Part shown: piece after piece, positions 35,852 through 45,359 of the stretch
Numbering within the stretch: the stretch's first letter is position 1
Layout of the letters: every line of letters starts with the position of its first letter
Source: Stutzerimonas stutzeri RCH2
GTDB taxonomy: Bacteria; Pseudomonadota; Gammaproteobacteria; Pseudomonadales; Pseudomonadaceae
Direction of reading: 5' to 3'
Assembly (NCBI RefSeq): GCF_000327065.1
Contig: NC_019936.1
Span: 3,934,001 to 3,998,000 of the forward strand
DNA: 64,000 bases
The notes under the pieces: generated by a model
Databases searched by the model: none
What the model saw: only the letters and a program-made list of their open reading frames with translations
What the model was told of the DNA's origin: nothing
Translations under genes and position numbers: made by a program

Positions 35852-37378
35852 TCAGCGCAGCGCGGCGGGCTGATCGGCTGCGGTCAGCGGCAGCGATAGC
35901 TGCACGCGTCGACGCAACCAGGGGCTAGGACGGTAACGCGCCTCGCCGCCATAGCAGCCCTGCATGGCTTGCAGGATGGCAAGGATTCGCGCCGCACCGT
36001 AGTGCTCGGCGAATCCCAGCGGGCCTTTCGGATAACCCAGCGCCAGGGTGACCGCGCGGTCCAGCGTCTGAGGGTCGGCGATGCCCTTCTGGGCGATCTC
36101 GCAGCCCAGATTGACGATGCTCGCAACCACGCGCTGGCTGACGAAGCCGGGCGAGTCGTTGATCACCTCGACCGGCACACCATCGCTACCCAGCGCTTGC
36201 CGTGCCTGCGCTTCAATCGCCGCAGCAAGCGCTGGCTGACGCATCAGCACCCGACGTCGGTCGAAATCGCAGAACTGGTCGAGCGCGACAGAGCGCTCCG
36301 CTGGCAAACCAAGCCGGGCGATCATGCTGCTGGCATCCTCGCCCAAGGGAGTGATCAGGCAAATGGCGCGCGCCGATGGCACCTCGCCCGATTCAAGCTG
36401 CGCACCGGCCGCTTGCAACAAGGCTGCCAGCTGCGAACGCAACGCCGGATCCTGACTGTCCAACCAGAACGGCCGCTCGATGCGAACCGGCGAGAACTGT
36501 GGCTCCGGCGTACGGATCTGCTGACCGTTCTCGTAGCGGTAGTAGCCCTGCCCGGTCTTGCGTCCGAGCAACCCTGCGGCAACCCGCTGCGCCGCCTGAT
36601 ACGACGGCGTATAGCGCGGATCCTGATAGAACTGCTGGTACACCGACTCCATCACCGCATGGGAAATATCCAGCCCGGTGAGATCGAACAGCTCGAAAGG
36701 CCCCATGCGAAAGCCCGGCCCGTCGCGGAGGATGCGGTCGATCTGCTCGGCATCGGCGATGCCCTCGGCGAGAATGCGCTGGGCCTCGGTGCTGTAGGCG
36801 CGACCGGCGTGATTGACCAGGAAACCGGGGGTATCCGGGGTGATCGCCGGAAAATGCCCGGCGTCTTCGGCCAGCTTTACCAGCCGCTGGATGACCTGCG
36901 GATCGCTGCGCTCGCCGCGCACCACTTCGACCAGCTTCATCAGCGGCACCGGGTTGAAGAAATGAAAACCCGCCACCCGCCCCGGAAGCCGACAGGCAGC
37001 GGCAATACGCGTGACCGAAAGCGAGGAGGTATTGGTGGCAAGGACCGCGTCCTCGGCGAGCAGTGCTTCCAGTTCGACGAACAACGCCTGCTTGATCTCG
37101 AGATTCTCGACGATCGCCTCGATCACCAGATCGCAACCGGACAGATCGGCCAGCGCGGGTGCCGCCTGCATGCGCGCAAGCGTGGCGTCCAGCTCGGCAA
37201 CGCTCAGCCGCCCCTTGGCCACGCCACGTTCGAGCAGCTCGCGGTTGAAGCGCAGCGCGTCACTGATCGACTCACTGCGTGAATCGTGCAGCCACACCTG
37301 CTTGCCGGCGCCGGCGAACAGTTGCGCGATCCCGCGACCCATGGCCCCTGCGCCGACGACGCCGATACGCTCAAACAT
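35852..37378 (-). CDS. 3-hydroxyacyl-CoA dehydrogenase (PaaH-type)
   Basis: A 508-residue NAD-dependent 3-hydroxyacyl-CoA dehydrogenase with the duplicated C-terminal domain seen in PaaH/PaaC. The Rossmann motif IGVVGAGAMGRGIAQLFA is at 5-22, the family signature GFHFFNPVPLMKLVEVV is near 140, and a second 3HCDH_C domain (about 400-490, DSPGFVSQRVVASIVNLG) follows a first one (about 185-280). It could act in phenylacetate or beta-oxidation, but no paa genes are adjacent, so no symbol is assigned. GAGGAGG lies just before ATG 37378. It is divergent from a PaaI-like thioesterase gene, a possible functional partner. Confidence 0.9.
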   Translation of the reverse strand: MFERIGVVGAGAMGRGIAQLFAGAGKQVWLHDSRSESISDALRFNRELLERGVAKGRLSVAELDATLARMQAAPALADLSGCDLVIEAIVENLEIKQALFVELEALLAEDAVLATNTSSLSVTRIAAACRLPGRVAGFHFFNPVPLMKLVEVVRGERSDPQVIQRLVKLAEDAGHFPAITPDTPGFLVNHAGRAYSTEAQRILAEGIADAEQIDRILRDGPGFRMGPFELFDLTGLDISHAVMESVYQQFYQDPRYTPSYQAAQRVAAGLLGRKTGQGYYRYENGQQIRTPEPQFSPVRIERPFWLDSQDPALRSQLAALLQAAGAQLESGEVPSARAICLITPLGEDASSMIARLGLPAERSVALDQFCDFDRRRVLMRQPALAAAIEAQARQALGSDGVPVEVINDSPGFVSQRVVASIVNLGCEIAQKGIADPQTLDRAVTLALGYPKGPLGFAEHYGAARILAILQAMQGCYGGEARYRPSPWLRRRVQLSLPLTAADQPAALR

Positions 37379-37496
37379 GCAAACCTCCTCACGAGCAATG
37401 CGATATTTCGCAGTGCGGAACAAGATTCCATCGAATTGACCGTGAGCGTAAAGACTGCCAATCTCCAGCGCAAGTCAGCCAGCGAACCGCTCGTTC

Positions 37497-37940
37497 ATGT
37501 CAGATCAGCCCTATCCCGCCGCCACACTTCAGCAGGTTGAAAGCTCGTTGACCGGGTTCTTCCAGGACCTCGGCTGCCGCCTGAGGGAGTACGGCCCGGA
37601 GCGCGTGGTGGTCGAGCTGCTGTTGTTGCCGCGCCACCTGAACAACGCCAGCAACCTGCACGGCGGCGTCACGGCTACCCTGCTGGACGTGGCCATGGGC
37701 CTTTGCGGGACCTGGGTGGCACAGCCGGAGCAGCGCCGTGTGGCGACTACGCTGTCGATGAGCGTCAACTTCAGCGCACCGGCTCCGGTCGGCAGCCGCA
37801 TCCGCGCCGTGGCCGTCTGTCGCTCCGCGGGCCACAAGGTATTTATGGCCAGTTGCGACCTGCTCGATGAACAGGATCGGTTGCTGGCGTTCGGTGAAGG
37901 CGTCTACAAGCGCGGCAAACTGCGCAACGAGCTGCCCTGA
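37497..37940 (+). CDS. PaaI-family hotdog thioesterase
   Basis: A 147-residue hotdog-fold acyl-CoA thioesterase. The active-site helix signature NLHGGVTATLLDVAMGLCG (about 52-70) and the strand TTLSMSVNFSAPAPVGSRI are typical of the PaaI/YbgC-like branch. The substrate is not predictable. It is divergent from the 3-hydroxyacyl-CoA dehydrogenase and only 3 bases upstream of the unknown membrane protein, so it probably shares a transcript with the latter. Confidence 0.88.
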   Translation: MSDQPYPAATLQQVESSLTGFFQDLGCRLREYGPERVVVELLLLPRHLNNASNLHGGVTATLLDVAMGLCGTWVAQPEQRRVATTLSMSVNFSAPAPVGSRIRAVAVCRSAGHKVFMASCDLLDEQDRLLAFGEGVYKRGKLRNELP

Positions 37941-37943
37941 ACG

Positions 37944-39287
37944 ATGCTCGCTCTGCTGCCACTGGCACTCGTCTGCGAGCTGCTTGCCCTGGCCACCCAT
38001 CTGTCGCTACTGAGCGTGATCAGCGGTGCGCTGCTAGTACTGTTCTTCGTCTGGCACTGGTGCTCGCTGATGCCCTACCCGCGCCGGCTCGGACTGGTCA
38101 CCCTGGGACTGCTCGGCTACTGGATGCTGTTCGGCCAACCCGACTGGCAGCAGGCCCAGCGAATGCTCTCGTCAGCAGCCTACTACGCCGCCTTTATCGG
38201 TGCGCTCGGCCTTGCACACTGCGCAGTCAGGCGGCTGCCACAGCTCGGTGAGCTGCATCGGCTATTGTTGCGGCTGCCCCGCGCCAGTCTTTATCCGAGC
38301 TATCTGTTCAGCACTTTTGCGATCAGCTCGGTGCTGAGCTTCGGCATGCTCAATCTCGTCTGCGGTTCGCTGGAACGCTATCTCGAGCGGCAGCCGTACA
38401 ACCAGCAACAGCGCCGCGAAGGTGCCAGGGGCGTAATGGTTACGGCGCTCCGTGGTTTCGCCCTGGTGCCATTGCTGGCACCGACCAGCGTGGCCGTGGC
38501 AATCCTCACCCGCGAATTGCCCGGCCTGAGCTGGAGCGCCCTGCTACCGTTCGGCCTGCTCTGCGGCGCCATCCTTCTGGTCGTTGGCTGGCCAATGGAA
38601 AACCGCCGCTTGCGGCAGTTGCAGCCAACCGCTGAGTCGGCGCAAACGACGGCGCCAGCCGACACGGCCGACGGACTGCGCGGCCTGCTCTGCGGCAGCT
38701 TGGTCGGCGTCCTGCTGATCGCCCTGCTGGCCAACCTGACTTGGCTGTCGGCAACCCAGGCGGCCATGCTGCTGGTGCCGCTCGCTGTGACAGGGATGCT
38801 GCTGTCTCAGGGTGGAGCACCGAAGGCTGTTTATAGCGAAGTGCGCGACACCCTCGCCGGCATACGCAACGAGACCTTCATCTTCGCCTGCTCGGCCCTG
38901 CTCGGCGGACTCACTGCGGTACTGATCCCGGTCGAACGCCTGGCCAGCCACTTCAGCAGCACACCGCTGGCGCTGTTCGGACTCGGCAGCGCCGGCATGC
39001 TCGCGATCATTGCCCTGGCTCTGCTCGGCGTCGCCCCGATCATCTCTCTGAGTCTGTGTGCCGCATTGCTGGCGCAGCTGGCCGGACATGGGGTGGCGAT
39101 CATGCAGCCCGCAGTGGCGCTGCTGGTCGGCTTCTCCCTGGCCATGCTGCTGTCGCCCTATGGGCCTTCCGCGCTGATGCTGGCGCGCCACGCGCAATTG
39201 TCGCCGTGGCGCATCGCCTTTGGTTGGAACGGCCGTTTCGTGCTGCTGGTGCTCGGCCCGCTGCTGTTGGTGCCATTGCTGGCGTAG
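37944..39287 (+). CDS. Polytopic membrane protein of unknown function
   Basis: A 447-residue protein I do not recognise. It is extremely hydrophobic, with about eleven to thirteen membrane segments, and has a loop of Ala/Thr/Asp-rich residues near 230. The pattern FAISSVLSFGMLNLVCGSLERYL in the first half and LLVGFSLAMLLSPYGPSALML near the end resembles ion-transporter-superfamily carriers, where a half-buried SxxP/SPxGPS stretch is common; this is only a resemblance. It starts 3 bases after the thioesterase stop. A carrier for an organic acid is possible but not shown. Confidence 0.7.
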   Translation: MLALLPLALVCELLALATHLSLLSVISGALLVLFFVWHWCSLMPYPRRLGLVTLGLLGYWMLFGQPDWQQAQRMLSSAAYYAAFIGALGLAHCAVRRLPQLGELHRLLLRLPRASLYPSYLFSTFAISSVLSFGMLNLVCGSLERYLERQPYNQQQRREGARGVMVTALRGFALVPLLAPTSVAVAILTRELPGLSWSALLPFGLLCGAILLVVGWPMENRRLRQLQPTAESAQTTAPADTADGLRGLLCGSLVGVLLIALLANLTWLSATQAAMLLVPLAVTGMLLSQGGAPKAVYSEVRDTLAGIRNETFIFACSALLGGLTAVLIPVERLASHFSSTPLALFGLGSAGMLAIIALALLGVAPIISLSLCAALLAQLAGHGVAIMQPAVALLVGFSLAMLLSPYGPSALMLARHAQLSPWRIAFGWNGRFVLLVLGPLLLVPLLA

Positions 39288-39290
39288 CGT

Positions 39291-39965
39291 TCACATCCAG
39301 CCGTATTCGGCCATCGACAATGGCTCGCCGTCACCGACGATGAAGTGATCGAGCACCCGCACGTCGATCAGCGCCAGCGCCTCTTTCAAGCGCTGAGTCA
39401 GCTGACGATCGGCCTGGCTCGGCTCGGCCACACCGGACGGGTGATTATGCGTGAGGATCACCGCCGCCGCATTCTGCGCAAGGGCGCGCTTGACCACCTG
39501 CCGTGGGTAGACGCTGGCGCCATCGATGGTGCCGTGGAACAGCACCTCGAAGGCCAACACGCGATGCTTGGAATCGAGAAACAGGCAGCCGAACAGCTCG
39601 TGCGGCTCGTGGCGCAGGCGCGCCTTGAGATAGTCGCGCACCGCCTGCGGCGACTCCAGCGCCGAATCGCGGCGCAGTCGTTCGGCCAGATGCCGGCGCG
39701 CCATCTCCAATACCGCCTGCAACTGGGCGAACTTCGCCGGCCCAAGCCCCAGGTGTGCGCTGAATTGATCGAGGTCCGCCTCCAGCAGCGCGCGCAGGCT
39801 GCCGAACTCGGCGAGCAGGTTCCGCGCCAGATCCACCGCACTCTTGCCGGCGACTCCGGTGCGCAGGAATATCGCCAGCAATTCGGCGTCGGAAAGCGCG
39901 GCGGCGCCCTGTTCCAGTAGCTTTTCCCGCGGCCGCTCCGCCGCCGGCCAGTCACGTATGCTCAT
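39291..39965 (-). CDS. radC: RadC family protein (JAB/MPN domain)
   Basis: A 224-residue RadC-type protein. The N-terminal helix-hairpin-helix region (about 5-80, with [10 protein letters not shown] and [14 protein letters not shown]) is followed by a JAB/MPN metalloprotease-like domain. That domain's zinc motif is [17 protein letters not shown] (H-x-H ... D) with the upstream Glu in AFEVLFHGT. Despite its name, a role in recombination repair has been withdrawn; the function is unsettled. It is divergent from coaBC across 138 bases, the usual arrangement in Gammaproteobacteria. Confidence 0.93.
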   Translation of the reverse strand: MSIRDWPAAERPREKLLEQGAAALSDAELLAIFLRTGVAGKSAVDLARNLLAEFGSLRALLEADLDQFSAHLGLGPAKFAQLQAVLEMARRHLAERLRRDSALESPQAVRDYLKARLRHEPHELFGCLFLDSKHRVLAFEVLFHGTIDGASVYPRQVVKRALAQNAAAVILTHNHPSGVAEPSQADRQLTQRLKEALALIDVRVLDHFIVGDGEPLSMAEYGWM

Positions 39966-40010
39966 GTCCTCTCCCTGTCGAGCAAGCCCACTTTTCCGCT
40001 GTGGGCGCTG

Positions 40011-40019
40011 TGCTATCTT
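40011..40019 (+). promoter_or_regulatory. Candidate extended -10 promoter of coaBC-dut-algC-argB
   Basis: TGCTATCTT matches an extended -10 element 85 bases before coaBC, between divergent radC and coaBC. The -35 is not obvious. Confidence 0.42.
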
Positions 40020-40103
40020 AGCCCGTCATTTTTCCGGGGTATCGGGCGTGTTCTGACCTGGTTCTCACTCCGGACAGTCCCTACAAGTCAACAAGGCAGG
40101 CCT

Positions 40104-41312
40104 ATGCAGCGGCTGTATCGTAAACGCATCGTCCTGGGCGTCGGCGGCGGCATCGCCGCCTACAAGAGCGCCGAACTGGTCCGCCGGCTGCGCGACCACG
40201 GAGCTGAAGTCCGGGTGGTGATGACCCAGGGCGGGCGCGAGTTCATCACGCCCCTCACCCTGCAGGCACTCTCCGGTCACCCGGTCCATCTGGACCTGCT
40301 CGACCCCGCCGCCGAAGCGGCCATGGGGCACATCGAACTGGCGCGCTGGGCCGACCTGATATTGATCGCCCCGGCCACCGCCGACCTCATGGCCCGCCTC
40401 GCCCAGGGCATCGCCAATGACCTGCTGACCACCGTGGTGCTGGCGACCAACGCCCCGGTCGCGCTGGCACCGGCCATGAACCAGGCGATGTGGGCCGATC
40501 CCGCCACGCAGGCCAATCGTGAACTGCTGCTGGAGCGCGGTATTCGCCTGTTCGGCCCCGGTTCCGGCAGCCAGGCCTGCGGCGATGTCGGCATGGGCCG
40601 CATGCTCGAGGCGGACGAACTCGCTCAGGCCGCCGCGGACTGCTTTGCAACCGGGCTGCTGACCGGCAAACACCTGCTGATCACTGCCGGGCCGACCCAG
40701 GAAAACATCGATCCGGTGCGTTACATCACCAACCACAGCTCCGGCAAGATGGGCTTCGCCCTGGCCGAGGCGGCCGCCGAAGCCGGCGCCCGGGTCACAC
40801 TGGTGACCGGCCCGGTATTCCTGCCGACGCCCGATCGCGTGCAGCGCATCGACGTGGTCAGCGCGCGCGACATGCTCGCCGCGTGCGAGGCGGCGATACC
40901 CTGCGACATCCTCGTCGCCGCCGCCGCTGTCGCCGACTACCGTCCCGAAGTGGTGGCTCCGCACAAGCTGAAGAAAGATCCCAGCACCGGTGACGGCCTG
41001 CTGCTGCAGATGGTACGCAACCCGGACATCCTCGCCACCCTGGCCAGCCGCCCGGACCGCCCGTTCTGTGTTGGTTTCGCCGCAGAGACCGAGAACCTGC
41101 TGGAGTACGCCACGCGCAAGCTGCGCGACAAGAATCTCGACCTGATCGTCGCCAACGATGTGGCCAACCCCAGCATCGGCTTCAACAGCGAAGACAATGC
41201 GGTCAGCGTGATCGACCGCCAGCAACATGAAACCCGCTTCGGCCAGGCCAGCAAGGGACACATTGCCCGCGCGCTGGTGGCCTTTATCGCCGACCGCTAC
41301 AAAGAGTCCTGA
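40104..41312 (+). CDS. coaBC: Bifunctional coenzyme A biosynthesis protein CoaBC
   Basis: A 402-residue bifunctional enzyme that joins cysteine to 4'-phosphopantothenate (CoaB) and decarboxylates the product (CoaC). The N-terminal FMN flavoprotein domain (1-180) has [16 protein letters not shown], the active-site His in [19 protein letters not shown] and Cys in [13 protein letters not shown]. The CoaB domain (190-400) has [32 protein letters not shown] and the Lys in HKLKKDP. One base separates it from dut. It heads a four-gene unit ending at the terminator after argB. Confidence 0.95.
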   Translation: MQRLYRKRIVLGVGGGIAAYKSAELVRRLRDHGAEVRVVMTQGGREFITPLTLQALSGHPVHLDLLDPAAEAAMGHIELARWADLILIAPATADLMARLAQGIANDLLTTVVLATNAPVALAPAMNQAMWADPATQANRELLLERGIRLFGPGSGSQACGDVGMGRMLEADELAQAAADCFATGLLTGKHLLITAGPTQENIDPVRYITNHSSGKMGFALAEAAAEAGARVTLVTGPVFLPTPDRVQRIDVVSARDMLAACEAAIPCDILVAAAAVADYRPEVVAPHKLKKDPSTGDGLLLQMVRNPDILATLASRPDRPFCVGFAAETENLLEYATRKLRDKNLDLIVANDVANPSIGFNSEDNAVSVIDRQQHETRFGQASKGHIARALVAFIADRYKES

Positions 41313-41313
41313 C

Positions 41314-41769
41314 ATGCACGCACTCCAAGCCAAGATTCTCGACCCTCGCCTCGGCCAGGACTTCCCCCTTCCCGAATATGCGACACCGGGCTCGGCTGGG
41401 CTCGACCTGCGCGCCATGCTGCAGCAGGACACCGTCCTCGAACCGGGCCAGACGCTGCTGATTCCAACCGGACTGGCCATTCACATCGGCGATCCCGGAC
41501 TCGCAGCACTGATCCTGCCGCGGTCGGGCCTGGGCCATAAGCACGGCATCGTGCTCGGCAACCTGGTCGGGCTGATCGACTCGGACTACCAGGGCGAGCT
41601 GATGGTGTCCTGCTGGAACCGCGGCCAGAGCGCCTTCACCATCGCCGTTGGCGAACGCATCGCACAGCTGATGCTGGTGCCGGTGGTGCAGGCCCGCTTC
41701 GAGCTGGTCGACAGTTTCGACAGCAGTGATCGCGGCGCCGGCGGCTTTGGGCACTCCGGCAGTCACTGA
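41314..41769 (+). CDS. dut: dUTP diphosphatase
   Basis: A 151-residue homotrimeric dUTPase that hydrolyses dUTP to dUMP. All five motifs are visible: SAGLDLRAM (I), [10 protein letters not shown] (II), [11 protein letters not shown] (III, catalytic Asp), ERIAQLML (IV) and the flexible C-terminal [10 protein letters not shown] (V). The start ATG lies one base after the coaBC stop, as in many Proteobacteria, so the two are co-translated. Confidence 0.96.
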   Translation: MHALQAKILDPRLGQDFPLPEYATPGSAGLDLRAMLQQDTVLEPGQTLLIPTGLAIHIGDPGLAALILPRSGLGHKHGIVLGNLVGLIDSDYQGELMVSCWNRGQSAFTIAVGERIAQLMLVPVVQARFELVDSFDSSDRGAGGFGHSGSH

Positions 41770-41810
41770 GTAACGCACCGCTTACCTTTCAGGATGATCC
41801 GAGGAGCTTC

Positions 41811-44384
41811 ATGGCACTCTTCAAGCGCACCGCCAAGGATTCAGGCGTACTGAACCCGGCCAGTACCCGTACCAAGCCCGCCGGCGTCACCATCAAACCA
41901 CTGCTAGGCGGCCTTGCCAGCGGCCTGATCGGCCTGGGCGCAGCCGCGGCGCTACTGTGGCTGGGCCTGCAAAACGCGCAACAGCAACAACAGGCGCAAC
42001 TTTCCCAAGCCTGGGGCCAGAGCCAGGCCGGTGCGCTGCAGCAGGCACTGCGGCAACAGCGGGCCGAGACTCAGGCCTTGGTGGACCGCCAGCAACTGGC
42101 CGATGTGCTGCGCGGCGATGCCGAGCGCCGACGCGATGCCGAAGAGCGTCTGCTGCAGCTGCCCGGCGTTGTCGATGCCCACCTGAACATACGAGGCAGA
42201 GCCGTACCGGATACCAATCGCCCGGGGCCGCTTAACTTCGCAGCGCTCGACCTGCTACAACGCGTCGAAGCCGGCCAGTCACCGGCGCCGGAAGCCTACA
42301 AGGTCGACAACCGCTGGCTGCTGTACAGCGCCGTGCCGCTGCGTGCGGAGGGTCAGCAAGCGATACGCGGCACCCTGCTGCTGGTCAGCGACCTCGAGCG
42401 TCTTTTCGCGACGCTGCCGGCGCTGCCCGCCGAGGCTGGCCAGTTGCGCCTGACTCAGCAGTTTTCCGGCACACAGGAACAGTTGCTGCTGCAACGCGGC
42501 GCGCCGGCGGAGGGTGCCACAGCAGTGACCCTTTCCAGCGGCAACGCCAACTGGAAACTGGTCTACCTCCCCGGCAGCGAAGCCGCGCAGGCGACGCTCT
42601 CACCGCTGTTGCTGATTGGAGCCGCGCTGCTGGCACTCGCCGGCATGCTCATCGGCCTGCAACTGGTGCTTGGCAGTCAGCAACGCAAGCTGCGCGAAGA
42701 CGTAATGCAGATCAGCCGCCTGTTGCAGGAACTCTCTACCGGCAAGACCATCCAAGTACCGGCCTTGAGCCTGCCGGTCCTCGACGCACTGGCCAGGAAC
42801 ATGGTCCGACTGCCCGTCCGCCCCGCCGGACCGGCTCCGACCCAGGCACCCGCCGCGGCTCCCGCCGTTCGGCCCGCCAAACCTACCGAGTACGTCGATC
42901 CGCGCTTGCCGGAGACCGATATTCTCGACATCGATATTCTCGACGAGGACCAGGACATTTTTGGCCTCGACACCAAGGAGCGAGAAACCGCAATGAGCAG
43001 CGCCAAAGCCCCGAACTTGCCAGCCAGTATCTTCCGCGCCTATGACATCCGCGGCGTCGTCGGCGACAGCCTGACCACCGAAACCGCCTACTGGGTCGGC
43101 CGCGCCATCGGGTCCGAAAGCCTCGCCAAGGGTGAACCCAATGTGTCGGTTGGCCGCGACGGACGGCTGTCCGGTCCCGAACTGGTCCAGCACCTTATCC
43201 AGGGCCTGCTCGACAGCGGCTGCGACGTCAGCGATATCGGCATGGTGCCGACTCCGGTGCTCTATTACGCAGCGAACATCCTCGCCGGCAAGTCCGGTGT
43301 GATGCTTACCGGCAGCCACAACCCGCCGGATTACAACGGTTTCAAGATCGTCATCGCCGGCGACACCCTGGCCAACGAACAGATCCAGACCCTGCGCAAA
43401 CGCATCGAGAACAACGATCTCTCCAGCGGTGTCGGCAAGGTCGAGCAGGTCGACGTGCTTGAACGCTACTTCCAGCAGATTCGCAGCGACATCGCCATGG
43501 CCAAGCCGATGAAGGTGGTGGTCGACTGCGGCAACGGCGTCGCTGGCGTCATCGCCCCGCGCATGATCGAGGCGCTGGGCTGCACCGTGATCCCGCTGTA
43601 CTGCGATGTCGACGGCAACTTCCCCAACCACCATCCGGACCCGGGCAAGCCCGAGAACCTGGTCGATCTGATCGCCAAGGTGAAGTCGGAGAAGGCCGAT
43701 CTAGGTCTGGCTTTCGACGGCGATGGCGACCGCGTAGGGGTGGTGACCAACGCCGGCACCATGATCTATGCCGACCGCCTGCTGATGCTGTTCGCCAAGG
43801 ACGTCGTTTCACGCAATCCCGGCGCCGACATCATCTTCGACGTCAAATGCACCCGCCGCCTGACCCCGCTGATCAGCGGCTACGGCGGTCGCCCGGTGAT
43901 GTGGAAAACCGGTCACTCGCTGATCAAGAAGAAGATGAAGGAATCCGGCGCGCTGCTGGCTGGCGAAATGAGCGGCCATATCTTCTTCAAGGAGCGCTGG
44001 TTCGGCTTCGACGATGGCATCTACAGTGCCGCGCGCCTGCTGGAGATCCTCAGCCAGGACAAGCGTGACGCCGAGCAGGTGTTCGCTGCGTTCCCCTGCG
44101 ATATCTCGACACCGGAGATCAACATCACGGTGACAGAGGAAAGCAAATTCACCATCATGGACGCCCTGCAACGCGACGCTCAGTGGGGCGAAGCCAACCT
44201 GATCACCCTCGACGGTGTGCGGGTCGACTATCCCAAGGGCTGGGGCCTGATTCGCGCATCGAACACCACACCGGTCCTGGTGTTGCGCTTCGAGGCCGAC
44301 AGCGAGGAAGAACTCAGCCGTATTCAGGATGTTTTCCGCGCACAGCTGCTCAACGTTGCACCCGACCTCAAACTGCCGTTCTGA
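41811..44384 (+). CDS. algC: AlgC phosphomannomutase/phosphoglucomutase with membrane-anchored N-terminal extension
   Basis: An 857-residue protein. The C-terminal 463 residues are AlgC, which interconverts mannose- and glucose-6/1-phosphates for alginate, LPS and rhamnolipid precursors. Its phosphoserine loop TGSHNP contains Ser502 (Ser108 of the short form, as in P. aeruginosa), and the metal loop FDGDGDRVG is present. The first 394 residues hold a membrane segment at about 34-52, a periplasmic region of about 200 residues, a second segment at about 263-288 and an Ala/Pro-rich acidic linker. An internal ATG at 42993 would give the classic short AlgC. Long versions also occur in other Pseudomonas. 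The gene lies 41 bases after dut. Confidence 0.92.
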   Translation: MALFKRTAKDSGVLNPASTRTKPAGVTIKPLLGGLASGLIGLGAAAALLWLGLQNAQQQQQAQLSQAWGQSQAGALQQALRQQRAETQALVDRQQLADVLRGDAERRRDAEERLLQLPGVVDAHLNIRGRAVPDTNRPGPLNFAALDLLQRVEAGQSPAPEAYKVDNRWLLYSAVPLRAEGQQAIRGTLLLVSDLERLFATLPALPAEAGQLRLTQQFSGTQEQLLLQRGAPAEGATAVTLSSGNANWKLVYLPGSEAAQATLSPLLLIGAALLALAGMLIGLQLVLGSQQRKLREDVMQISRLLQELSTGKTIQVPALSLPVLDALARNMVRLPVRPAGPAPTQAPAAAPAVRPAKPTEYVDPRLPETDILDIDILDEDQDIFGLDTKERETAMSSAKAPNLPASIFRAYDIRGVVGDSLTTETAYWVGRAIGSESLAKGEPNVSVGRDGRLSGPELVQHLIQGLLDSGCDVSDIGMVPTPVLYYAANILAGKSGVMLTGSHNPPDYNGFKIVIAGDTLANEQIQTLRKRIENNDLSSGVGKVEQVDVLERYFQQIRSDIAMAKPMKVVVDCGNGVAGVIAPRMIEALGCTVIPLYCDVDGNFPNHHPDPGKPENLVDLIAKVKSEKADLGLAFDGDGDRVGVVTNAGTMIYADRLLMLFAKDVVSRNPGADIIFDVKCTRRLTPLISGYGGRPVMWKTGHSLIKKKMKESGALLAGEMSGHIFFKERWFGFDDGIYSAARLLEILSQDKRDAEQVFAAFPCDISTPEINITVTEESKFTIMDALQRDAQWGEANLITLDGVRVDYPKGWGLIRASNTTPVLVLRFEADSEEELSRIQDVFRAQLLNVAPDLKLPF
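42975..42995 (+). promoter_or_regulatory. Possible internal start of short AlgC
   Basis: AAGGAG at 42975-42980 precedes an in-frame ATG at 42993 by 12 bases, slightly longer than ideal. Translation from here gives a 463-residue protein of exactly the P. aeruginosa AlgC length. Confidence 0.5.
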
Positions 44385-45302
<918 letters not shown>

Positions 45303-45315
45303 CAGCAACGCAACG

Positions 45316-45343
45316 AAAAAGGGGAGCCTGGGCTCCCCTTTTT
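45316..45343. terminator. Bidirectional terminator between argB and the DUF3360 gene
   Basis: AAAAAGGGGAGCC / GGCTCCCCTTTTT, a 13-bp inverted repeat with T runs in both directions, between converging genes. Confidence 0.93.
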
Positions 45344-45359
45344 ATCGCGCGTTCGAAAC

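Noticed and set aside
35852..37940. Part of a phenylacetate (paa) cluster
   Set aside because: A PaaH-like dehydrogenase and PaaI-like thioesterase are present but no paaA-E, paaK or paaZ; the two are divergent and general.
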